A stretch of DNA of 12,751 nt, taken from contig JAIDQW010000532.1 of assembly GCA_029062075.1 (NCBI GenBank), positions 1 to 12,751 on the forward strand. Direction: 5' to 3'. Under the pieces are notes generated by a model, which worked only from the letters and a program-made list of their open reading frames with translations, had not been told where the DNA came from and made no database searches. How positions within the stretch are numbered: the stretch's first letter is position 1; the number at the start of each line of letters is the position of its first letter. Positions 6,842 to 12,751 of the stretch are shown here, piece by piece. The position numbers were made by a program, and so were the translations under genes. This DNA comes from Paramuribaculum sp. Lineage in GTDB: Bacteria > Bacteroidota > Bacteroidia > Bacteroidales > Muribaculaceae.

Positions 6842-9301
6842 ATGGCAAAAATAAAATCAATGTTCGCGCTGCTTCTACTTGCTTTCAGTTTTGCCGCAGA
6901 CGCACAGAATTATAAAGTAGAAGGCACTGTAACCGATTCTGCCGGTACACCGGAACCGTTTGTCACCATTCGCATTTACCAGATGCCCGACTCCATCAAG
7001 CCGATTACGGTTATCACTACTTCGGAGAATGGCAATTTCTCAAAAGAGTTTAAAACACCTGGCAGCTACACATTGTCCGCATCCGGTGCCGGAAAAAAGA
7101 ACGAATCGCGGGCATTCAACATAACTGAGCAGAATCCTTCAGCCCACTGTATGATAATACTGGAGGATGCCAACGAACTTGGCGAAGTAGTTGTTGAGGC
7201 AAACAAGCCTCTGATTTCTCGAGAAATTGACCGTATTGCCTATGACGTACAGGCTGACCCCATGTCAAGAAACAATATGCTCGAAGAAACACTGAGAAAC
7301 GTGCCGCTCGTAAGCGTTGATCCTGACGGCACCATTAAGATCAAAGGTTCATCCGACTTCAAGATATATAAAAACGGACGCCCCAACAGAGCGTTCACAA
7401 ACAATGCGAAGGAGATTTTCAAAGGACTTCCCTCAAGCATGATCAAGAAAGTTGAGGTTATTACAGACCCCGGTGCAAGAGAAGATGCCGAAGGAGTCGG
7501 AATGATTCTCAATATCGTTACCATGGAAAACACCATAATCAAGGGTGTGATGGGCACTGTCGGATTATCATATAACTCCAGCGCCAACTCCCCTAACCCG
7601 AATATTTGGATTACCACACAGCTTGACAAGGTGAACCTGTCGGCATTTGCCGGTTTCTCGGCATATCCTCGCAGAAGCAACCATCAGGTGCACACCACTC
7701 AGCGCACATTTGACAATTCTGAAAACCATACCGATGAGCGCACGGAACAGAAAATTTCAAGTAATGGTACCAACGTAGGCTTGGAAGCAAGCTACGATAT
7801 TGACAAACTTAATCTGATAACCGCCGAATTCAGTGCCTATATCTCTAATAAAAAGACCATGCAATGGTTTGACTTCGGACTCTTTGAGCCAAACAACGAT
7901 TTAATATACAGCTACTCGGCGGATGGACTTATCAAGCCTGACCGTTCACACTGGCTGGGTGGTAGCCTCAACTGGCAGAGACTCACACGCCGAAAGGGAG
8001 AAAAGATTATCTTGTCATACCTCGTTAGCGGAAACGGAAGAAATTATACCTGGCTCAACGACTATGAAAACATAACGGGAAATATGCCATACAACTACAC
8101 CGGCGTGCACACAACTTCAGATGCTACATTCCTTGAACACATAGTGCAGCTTGACTGGACAAGACCGCTTGCCGACAAGCAATCGCTAAATCTGGGAGCC
8201 AAGTACATCTATCGTGACAACAACAGCAAAGCCGATCAGGAATATGTCGGCACGAACAATACAGTCCACACCGACTTCACTCATACCACTCAGGTGGGTG
8301 CCGCTTATTTCGACTATCTGTACAACACCGTCAAATTCGGTTTCAGAGTGGGGCTGAGATATGAATTCTCACGTCTCGCAGCTGAGTTCGCCGACAAATC
8401 ACAACCCGGTTTCCACTCCGACCTGAGTGACTGGGTGCCTAATGCCGCTATCGGTTACATGATTAATCAAAACAATTCGATGCGCCTTACATACAGCACA
8501 TATATAAACCGACCCGGCATAACATACCTGAACCCGATGGTTAACCGTTCTCCCCAATCCATCTCTTTCGGTAATCCCGACCTCGGCAGCGTGCGCAATC
8601 AGTCACTTAATTTCAACTACAGCTACTTCACCCAAAAGGTAAGCGTTGATGCGAACTTAGGCTACTCATTCTCACACAATGCAATCATAGATATAAAGGA
8701 CATTGACGGAGATGTGCTTATCAACACTTTTGCCAATGGCGGAAGAAACAAATCTTACTCAGGAAACATCTATATGCAGTGGCAGGCTACCAAGAAAACC
8801 ACATTCATGATCAACGCCGGCACAAGATATTCCGACTATGCCAACCCACACCCGGGAAAAGATATTTTCGGAAACGAAATCAAAGGCTACAGTGCTAACG
8901 GGTGGAGCACTGATCTATACTTCCGTTTCACTCAGAGGCTCCCCTGGGCTGTCAACCTCTCCGCTTATATGTCATACTACTCCGGCAACCCCGGTCTTTA
9001 CAGCATTTTCAAAGCTGTCGGCGCATCAAAAATCGGCCACGGACTCTCACTTCAAAAAAACCTGCTTAAGGAAAACAGACTGGCATTGCAGCTCTCAGTC
9101 AGCAATCCATTCGGACCCACACGCTCCAAATACTCTTCATACATGATAAATGTGCCTTACTCCAGCAATTCTTACTCAATCACATCAAACAACCGTTCGG
9201 TTTCTGTGCGTATATCTTACCGATTCGGTAAGCTCAATTCACAGGTCAAGAAAGTCAGGAGTGCGTCAAGCAACGACCTCATCGGAGGACCATCTAAATA
9301 A
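6842..9301 (+). CDS. Outer-membrane beta-barrel protein (TonB-receptor-like, PF14905 type)
   Basis: An 819-residue outer-membrane protein. It has a signal peptide (about 1-21, ...FAADA before QN), a carboxypeptidase-regulatory-like domain (about 24-110, KVEGTVTDSAGTPEPFVTIRIY), a linker NELGEVVVEA (111-120), and a TonB-plug-like domain (about 122-228, with EETLRNVPLVSVDPDG, KNGR and KKVEVITDPGAREDAEG). A long barrel follows to about residue 795 (aromatic beta strands, many GxxY patterns). After the last strand (SYRFG) comes a basic tail containing QVKKVRSASSNDLIGG, which is characteristic of this Bacteroidota family. No SusD-type lipoprotein follows, so this is not a Sus-type pair. The substrate is unknown; proteins of this group are found widely in Bacteroidota outer membranes. 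An intrinsic terminator follows 25 bases after the stop. Confidence 0.88.
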   Translation: MAKIKSMFALLLLAFSFAADAQNYKVEGTVTDSAGTPEPFVTIRIYQMPDSIKPITVITTSENGNFSKEFKTPGSYTLSASGAGKKNESRAFNITEQNPSAHCMIILEDANELGEVVVEANKPLISREIDRIAYDVQADPMSRNNMLEETLRNVPLVSVDPDGTIKIKGSSDFKIYKNGRPNRAFTNNAKEIFKGLPSSMIKKVEVITDPGAREDAEGVGMILNIVTMENTIIKGVMGTVGLSYNSSANSPNPNIWITTQLDKVNLSAFAGFSAYPRRSNHQVHTTQRTFDNSENHTDERTEQKISSNGTNVGLEASYDIDKLNLITAEFSAYISNKKTMQWFDFGLFEPNNDLIYSYSADGLIKPDRSHWLGGSLNWQRLTRRKGEKIILSYLVSGNGRNYTWLNDYENITGNMPYNYTGVHTTSDATFLEHIVQLDWTRPLADKQSLNLGAKYIYRDNNSKADQEYVGTNNTVHTDFTHTTQVGAAYFDYLYNTVKFGFRVGLRYEFSRLAAEFADKSQPGFHSDLSDWVPNAAIGYMINQNNSMRLTYSTYINRPGITYLNPMVNRSPQSISFGNPDLGSVRNQSLNFNYSYFTQKVSVDANLGYSFSHNAIIDIKDIDGDVLINTFANGGRNKSYSGNIYMQWQATKKTTFMINAGTRYSDYANPHPGKDIFGNEIKGYSANGWSTDLYFRFTQRLPWAVNLSAYMSYYSGNPGLYSIFKAVGASKIGHGLSLQKNLLKENRLALQLSVSNPFGPTRSKYSSYMINVPYSSNSYSITSNNRSVSVRISYRFGKLNSQVKKVRSASSNDLIGGPSK

Positions 9302-9326
9302 TCGCAGGACATTTGACTATCTCTAT

Positions 9327-9362
9327 GCCGCGCACCCGCATTTGCCCGTGCGCGGCGTTTTT
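9327..9362 (+). terminator. Strong intrinsic terminator of the beta-barrel gene
   Basis: GCCGCGCAC (9327-9335) pairs perfectly with GTGCGCGGC (9348-9356) around a 12-base loop containing CATTTGCC, and a T5 run follows at 9358-9362. The last stem base, the loop, the right arm and the T run also form the first copy of a 29-bp direct repeat (9335-9363). Confidence 0.9.
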
Positions 9363-9363
9363 A
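9335..9363 (+). repeat. 29-bp direct repeat, copy 1 (left of mntA-hepT)
   Basis: Begins CCCGCATTTGCCC and ends GCGTTTTTA. It is identical over all 29 bases to 10118-10146; the match ends on both sides (preceding base A here, G there; following base A here, T there). Here it makes up the distal half of a working terminator. The offset between copies is 783 bases, enclosing the whole toxin-antitoxin module. Confidence 0.95.
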
Positions 9364-9394
9364 ATAATCTAATATTAATATCACATAATTTTAT

Positions 9395-9402
9395 TATTTT
9401 TG
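9395..9402 (+). promoter_or_regulatory. Probable -7 element for mntA-hepT
   Basis: TATTTTTG fits TAnnTTTG and is followed by CACTGAC and the ATG at 9410, so the transcript start would be at or within a few bases of the start codon. No TTTG sits 19-21 bases upstream (the region is A/T-rich), which fits a weak or autoregulated antitoxin promoter. Confidence 0.45.
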
Positions 9403-9409
9403 CACTGAC

Positions 9410-9721
9410 ATGAAACTGATTGAGCTGAACATTGATAAAATCATAGCTCTGTGCCGCAAGTACAGAGTGCTAAAGCTATGGGTATTCGGCTCTATACTCA
9501 CATCCCGCTTTAATGACAACAGTGATGTTGATTTCTCAGTTGATTTTGATTCCGAGGCCATCAGGAGCGAAGGTATGGACTGGGCGGATACTTTCTTTGA
9601 TTTCATGCATGAACTTGAAGATGTGATAGGCCGCAAAGTTGATCTGGTCTGTGATGATTCAGTTACTAATCCTTACTTTCGCAAGCAGCTTAACTCCACA
9701 AAAAAACTTATTTATGGATGA
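9410..9721 (+). CDS. mntA: MntA-type nucleotidyltransferase antitoxin
   Basis: A 103-residue minimal nucleotidyltransferase. It carries the signature GS-X10-DXD (Gly27, Ser28, Asp39, Asp41) in VFGSILTSRFNDNSDVDFSV, a third acidic residue Asp79 (KVDLV), and the tail NPYF..., ...LIYG usual for MntA. In characterised MntA-HepT modules MntA transfers AMP groups from ATP onto a tyrosine of HepT and so silences it. The stop overlaps the hepT start by 8 bases, so the pair is translationally coupled. Sampled lines of the module are about 35-48% GC, against about 53-62% in ruvX, which suggests recent acquisition. The start is the only suitable codon after the -7 element. Confidence 0.92.
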   Translation: MKLIELNIDKIIALCRKYRVLKLWVFGSILTSRFNDNSDVDFSVDFDSEAIRSEGMDWADTFFDFMHELEDVIGRKVDLVCDDSVTNPYFRKQLNSTKKLIYG

Positions 9722-10052
9722 AAGAGTAGCTAAATATATCAGCGATATGCTGCAGGCTATCTCCGAAATCGAGCTTGCACTTCAGCGCTTTGGTAAGCAG
9801 TATGATAATTTTGAAACAGATGTGGTTTTCCGCAAGTTTGTTGAACGCAATATTGAGATAATGGGAGAAGCCATGAATCGAATCCTAAGAATTGAATCTT
9901 CCATCAATATCACATCGGCGCGTAAGATTGTTGATACCAGAAATTATGTTATCCATGCCTACGACTCATTAAAACCGGATATTCTCTGGGCTATCGTAAT
10001 AAACCACATCCCACGATTGAAAAATGAGTTATTGGTTTTATTGAATCAATAG
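9714..10052 (+). CDS. hepT: HepT-type ribonuclease toxin
   Basis: A 112-residue all-helical HEPN-domain protein. The catalytic/target motif RX4HXY is present as Arg76, His81 and Tyr83 in RNYVIHAYDS. Arg and His belong to the RNase site, and the Tyr is the residue modified by MntA in the studied system. Other family marks are GEAMNRI (51-57) and ARKIVDTRN. I start the gene at ATG 9714 (MDERVAKYISDML) rather than further upstream because this gives the usual HepT N-terminus and an 8-base overlap with mntA. The product is predicted to cleave RNA and arrest growth when unmodified; substrate unknown. All key residues are intact, so the module looks functional. It is enclosed by 29-bp direct repeats. 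Confidence 0.93.
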   Translation: MDERVAKYISDMLQAISEIELALQRFGKQYDNFETDVVFRKFVERNIEIMGEAMNRILRIESSINITSARKIVDTRNYVIHAYDSLKPDILWAIVINHIPRLKNELLVLLNQ

Positions 10053-10117
10053 AGAAGCTGTCGGGCATTCCCGGGTTCGGTGCATTTTATCTCATACGTC
10101 TCACACCCCAATCCCAG

Positions 10118-10146
10118 CCCGCATTTGCCCGTGCGCGGCGTTTTTA
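10118..10146 (+). repeat. 29-bp direct repeat, copy 2 (right of mntA-hepT)
   Basis: Exact copy of 9335-9363. Here the left stem arm GCCGCGCAC is missing (the upstream bases read CACACCCCAATCCCAG), so it cannot fold as a terminator. Instead its TTTG (10124-10127) forms the -33 element of the ruvX promoter. Confidence 0.95.
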
Positions 10147-10155
10147 TTAACTTTG
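10124..10155 (+). promoter_or_regulatory. ruvX-def promoter, -33 element inside the repeat
   Basis: TTTG (10124-10127), 20-base spacer, TAACTTTG (10148-10155): a full match to the Bacteroidota housekeeping promoter. The -33 element and most of the spacer belong to the second 29-bp repeat. The -7 element ends only four bases before the ruvX ATG (10160), so the mRNA should be leaderless or nearly so. Confidence 0.8.
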
Positions 10156-10159
10156 CACC

Positions 10160-10585
10160 ATGGCTCGGTTACTGGCGATTGACTATGGCAGAAAGCGTTG
10201 CGGCATTGCCGTGACAGACCCTATGCGCATTGTTGCCACAGGGCTTCCGACTGTGCCCACGGCGCAGCTGATCCCGTTTATCAAACAGTATCTCGCTGCA
10301 GAGCAGGTTGATGCAATCATCGTCGGACACCCCAAAGATATGCACGGCAACGATTCCGAGTCAATGAATTACATCCGCCCGGGAATCGACCGGCTCCGCA
10401 AAGAAATCACTGATATAGAAATCATCTTTTGGGATGAACGTTTCACATCAGTGATTGCTCACAGGAGCATGATTGACTCCGGAATGAAAAAAATGCAGCG
10501 CCAACAAAAAGGAATCGCCGACGAAATGGCGGCGGTTATTATCCTCAACAGCTATCTTGAAAGCAGAAAATATAACGAATCATGA
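10160..10585 (+). CDS. ruvX: RuvX/YqgF family Holliday-junction resolvase-like nuclease
   Basis: A 141-residue RNase H-fold protein of the YqgF/RuvX family. This group is linked to pre-16S rRNA 5'-end maturation in E. coli and to Holliday-junction cleavage in other work. The metal-binding acidic residues are visible: Asp8 (AIDYGRKRCGIAVTD), Glu93 (WDERFTS) and Asp121 (ADEMAAVIIL). Length is normal. The ATG at 10160 is the only possible start: in frame upstream there is a TAA stop (10148-10150) with no start codon between, and Asp8 must be kept. Its stop overlaps the def start (ATGA), so the two are co-translated. Confidence 0.95.
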   Translation: MARLLAIDYGRKRCGIAVTDPMRIVATGLPTVPTAQLIPFIKQYLAAEQVDAIIVGHPKDMHGNDSESMNYIRPGIDRLRKEITDIEIIFWDERFTSVIAHRSMIDSGMKKMQRQQKGIADEMAAVIILNSYLESRKYNES

Positions 10586-11145
10586 AACTACCGGTATATC
10601 TGTACGGACACCCCGTACTCAGAAACAAATGTAAAGATGTGACACCCGAATATCCCGAGCTTAAAAAGCTGCTCGCCGATATGTTTGAAACCATGTACGC
10701 TTCGGAAGGTGTGGGTCTCGCCGCTCCGCAGATTGGACGAAACGACCGCATCGTGGTCATTGATGCTTCGCCAGTTGCTGAATCATTTCCCGAATGTGAG
10801 GGAAGGGTAATGACACTCATTAATCCTGAAATAGAGGTGCTTGACGGAGACTCCGTCACCCGCTCGGAAGGCTGCCTCAGTGTGCCGGGACTCAGCGAAA
10901 ATGTCAGCCGTGTTGAAAATATCCGCCTCAAATGGTTTGATGAGAACTTCAAGCAGCACGAAGAGGTGATAACCGGATTTCTCGCGCGCATCGTGCAGCA
11001 TGAATGTGACCACCTTGACGGCACACTCTACATCGACCGCATCTCACCGATCAGAAAGCAGCTCATCAAAGGTAAACTCAACAGCATTCTCACAGGACGC
11101 ACCGCCTGCGATTATCCCGTGAGATACGCACCCAAGAAAAGATAA
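10582..11145 (+). CDS. def: Peptide deformylase
   Basis: Removes the formyl group from the N-terminal methionine of new proteins; a cytosolic, metal-dependent and normally essential enzyme. All three family motifs are intact: GVGLAAPQ (43-50), EGCLS (96-100, metal ligand Cys98) and HECDH (140-144, ligands His140 and His144, catalytic Glu141). The 187-residue length is normal. It overlaps ruvX by 4 bases, a pairing common in Bacteroidota, and ettA follows 30 bases later, so all three probably share the ruvX promoter. Confidence 0.97.
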   Translation: MKLPVYLYGHPVLRNKCKDVTPEYPELKKLLADMFETMYASEGVGLAAPQIGRNDRIVVIDASPVAESFPECEGRVMTLINPEIEVLDGDSVTRSEGCLSVPGLSENVSRVENIRLKWFDENFKQHEEVITGFLARIVQHECDHLDGTLYIDRISPIRKQLIKGKLNSILTGRTACDYPVRYAPKKR

Positions 11146-11175
11146 AATCACCTCCCCTCTAATTATCACAGCATT

Positions 11176-12751
11176 ATGGCAGACGACAAGAAAATCATCT
11201 TCTCAATGGTCGGGGTCAGCAAAACATATCCCCCGCAGAAACAGGTTCTCAAAGACATATATCTATCATTCTTCTACGGAGCGAAAATAGGCATCATAGG
11301 TCTCAACGGCTCCGGTAAGTCATCCCTCCTCAAAATCATTGCCGGAGTGGACAAAAACTATCAGGGAGAGGTGGTTTTCTCACCGGGCTATTCTGTGGGA
11401 TACCTCGAACAGGAACCGCAGCTCGACCCCGACAAAACCGTCATTGAAGTTGTGCGCGAGGGCGTTCAGCCGATAATGGACCTCCTTGCCGAGTTCGACA
11501 AGGTCAACGAGAGTTTCGCAGACCCGGATGTGCTTGACGACCCTGACAAGATGGACGCACTCATTGCCAGACAGGCGGAGCTGCAGGATGCCCTCGATGC
11601 CGCAGACGCATGGAATATCGACAGCAAGCTCGAAAGAGCTATGGACGCACTCCAGTGCCCTCCTGACAATCAGCCGGTTTCCACCCTTTCCGGTGGTGAA
11701 CGCCGAAGGGTGGCGCTCTGCCGCCTGCTCCTTCAGCAGCCCGACATTCTGCTCCTTGACGAGCCTACCAACCACCTTGATGCGGAGTCCATTGACTGGC
11801 TTGAGCAGCACCTGCAGCAATATCCCGGCACAGTTATCGCAATTACTCACGACCGCTACTTCCTTGACCATGTTGCCGGTTGGATTCTCGAACTCGACAG
11901 AGGCGAGGGTATCCCCTGGAAGGGAAACTACTCATCCTGGCTGGAGCAGAAAACCAAACGCATGGCGCAGGAGGAGAAGCAGGCAAGCAAACGCCGCAAA
12001 ACTCTTGAGCGTGAGCTCGAATGGGTGCGCATGGCGCCTAAAGCCCGTCAGGCTAAGGGTAAAGCCCGTCTTTCCAACTACGATAAGCTCCTCAACGAGG
12101 ACCAGAAAGCGCGTGAGGAGAAACTTGAAATATTCATCCCCAATGGTCCGAGACTCGGCAAAAAGGTTATTGAAGCTACCGGACTCGCCAAAGCTTTCGG
12201 CACCAAGCAGCTGTTCAAGGACCTTGAGTTCTCGCTGCCGCCAAACGGCATTGTAGGAGTGATCGGACCCAACGGAGCCGGTAAAACCACTCTCTTCAAG
12301 CTCATTATGGGGCAGGAAAAGCCCGATGCCGGTTCTTTCGATGTGGGAGAGACAGTTAAGGTGGCTTACGTCGATCAGACTCACCACGACCTGCTCCCGG
12401 AAAAAACCGTTTATGAGGTTATTTCGCAAGGGGTGGATTCATTCCGCATGGGAGGCAAGGATGTGAATGCCCGTGCTTACCTCTCCAAATTCAATTTTGC
12501 CGGAGCCGATCAGGAGAAAAAAATCGCTGTGCTCAGCGGTGGAGAGAGAAACAGACTGCACCTCGCTATGGCTCTTAAGCAGGAGGGCAATGTGCTGCTG
12601 CTTGACGAGCCCACCAACGATATTGACGTAAACACTCTCCGCGCTCTGGAGGAGGGTCTTGAGGAATTCGCCGGATGCGCTGTGGTTGTGAGCCACGACC
12701 GCTGGTTCCTTGACCGCATCTGCACCCACATCCTGTCATTTGAAGGCGACG
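11176..12751 (+). CDS. ettA: Energy-dependent translational throttle protein EttA (3' end cut by window)
   Basis: An ABC-F protein that binds the ribosomal E site and couples the first steps of elongation to the ATP/ADP ratio. There are two ABC ATPase domains in one chain. Domain 1 has Walker A GLNGSGKS (42-49), signature LSGGE (171-175) and Walker B LLLDEPTNHLD (192-202). Domain 2 has Walker A GPNGAGKT (364-371), LSGGE (453-457) and LLLDEPTNDID (474-484). The linker between them has the EttA pattern (KGNYSSWLEQK at 249-259, then RRKTLERELEWVR and PKARQAKGKARL). No membrane segments are present, as expected for ABC-F. The frame is open from the ATG at 11176 to the window end: 525 codons plus one base, with about 30-40 residues missing from a usual length of about 555-565. 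Confidence 0.95.
   Translation, partial: MADDKKIIFSMVGVSKTYPPQKQVLKDIYLSFFYGAKIGIIGLNGSGKSSLLKIIAGVDKNYQGEVVFSPGYSVGYLEQEPQLDPDKTVIEVVREGVQPIMDLLAEFDKVNESFADPDVLDDPDKMDALIARQAELQDALDAADAWNIDSKLERAMDALQCPPDNQPVSTLSGGERRRVALCRLLLQQPDILLLDEPTNHLDAESIDWLEQHLQQYPGTVIAITHDRYFLDHVAGWILELDRGEGIPWKGNYSSWLEQKTKRMAQEEKQASKRRKTLERELEWVRMAPKARQAKGKARLSNYDKLLNEDQKAREEKLEIFIPNGPRLGKKVIEATGLAKAFGTKQLFKDLEFSLPPNGIVGVIGPNGAGKTTLFKLIMGQEKPDAGSFDVGETVKVAYVDQTHHDLLPEKTVYEVISQGVDSFRMGGKDVNARAYLSKFNFAGADQEKKIAVLSGGERNRLHLAMALKQEGNVLLLDEPTNDIDVNTLRALEEGLEEFAGCAVVVSHDRWFLDRICTHILSFEGD

Noticed and set aside
9639..9713. Longer N-terminus for HepT
   Set aside because: It would overlap mntA by more than 80 bases and adds residues unlike HepT proteins; ATG 9714 gives the standard start and a short coupling overlap.
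10062..10073. CGGG-CATT-CCCG hairpin after hepT as a terminator
   Set aside because: The stem is only four pairs and no T run follows, so hepT transcripts may run on into ruvX.
9364..10117. mntA-hepT segment as a classical transposon
   Set aside because: No transposase gene and no terminal inverted repeats at the borders; a 29-bp duplication is also far longer than usual transposon target duplications.
11486..12256. 256-codon plus-strand frame inside ettA
   Set aside because: It lies in another frame of an intact ABC-F gene and is a low-complexity Ser/Thr/Arg/Pro-rich translation.
1..12751. CRISPR arrays, tRNA or rRNA genes
   Set aside because: No regularly spaced repeat series, tRNA-like cloverleaf or rRNA segment was seen on either strand when reading the intergenic regions.

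Overview
The window looks like chromosomal DNA of an anaerobic Bacteroidota, most likely order Bacteroidales and possibly a Muribaculaceae-type gut bacterium. The evidence is Bacteroidota-style promoters (TTTG about 20 bp before TAnnTTTG) in front of several genes, no clear Shine-Dalgarno sites, an outer-membrane beta-barrel protein of the carboxypeptidase-regulatory/plug type, and a NamZ (DUF1343) gene beside a sodium:solute symporter. The family-level placement is inference. Coding density is high and no gene-free stretch exceeds 150 bases. 

Left part (1-4872): a small secreted protein of unknown function reads rightwards. It converges on a four-gene leftward operon: namZ (exo-N-acetylmuramidase) - sodium:solute symporter - WYL-domain regulator - trmD. 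The genes overlap by 4 and 20 bases or are 6 bases apart, and one A-GCTGCC...GGCAGC-T hairpin can end transcription in both directions. The first three genes suggest salvage of a peptidoglycan sugar with its own regulator; trmD is a housekeeping tRNA methyltransferase at the end of the transcript. 

Middle part (4873-9363): bioB diverges from namZ and encodes an unusual biotin synthase that has Ser where the classical enzyme has a [2Fe-2S] cysteine, plus several extra cysteines. Next come a DUF6291-like protein behind a near-perfect promoter and an 819-residue outer-membrane beta-barrel protein. A run of eight G residues lies upstream of the latter's putative promoter. A strong terminator follows. 

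Right part (9364-12751): an AT-richer mntA-hepT toxin-antitoxin module sits between two exact 29-bp direct repeats (9335-9363 and 10118-10146). The first copy is the distal half of the terminator of the beta-barrel gene. The second supplies the -33 element of the ruvX promoter. The layout reads as an insertion that duplicated an overlapping terminator/promoter, leaving the terminator on one side and the promoter on the other. After it come ruvX (YqgF), def (peptide deformylase) and ettA (ABC-F translation factor), the last cut by the window end. 

The most noteworthy items are the repeat-flanked toxin-antitoxin insertion, the probable leaderless ruvX transcript, the variant BioB, the G8 tract, and the muramic-acid/tRNA-modification operon.
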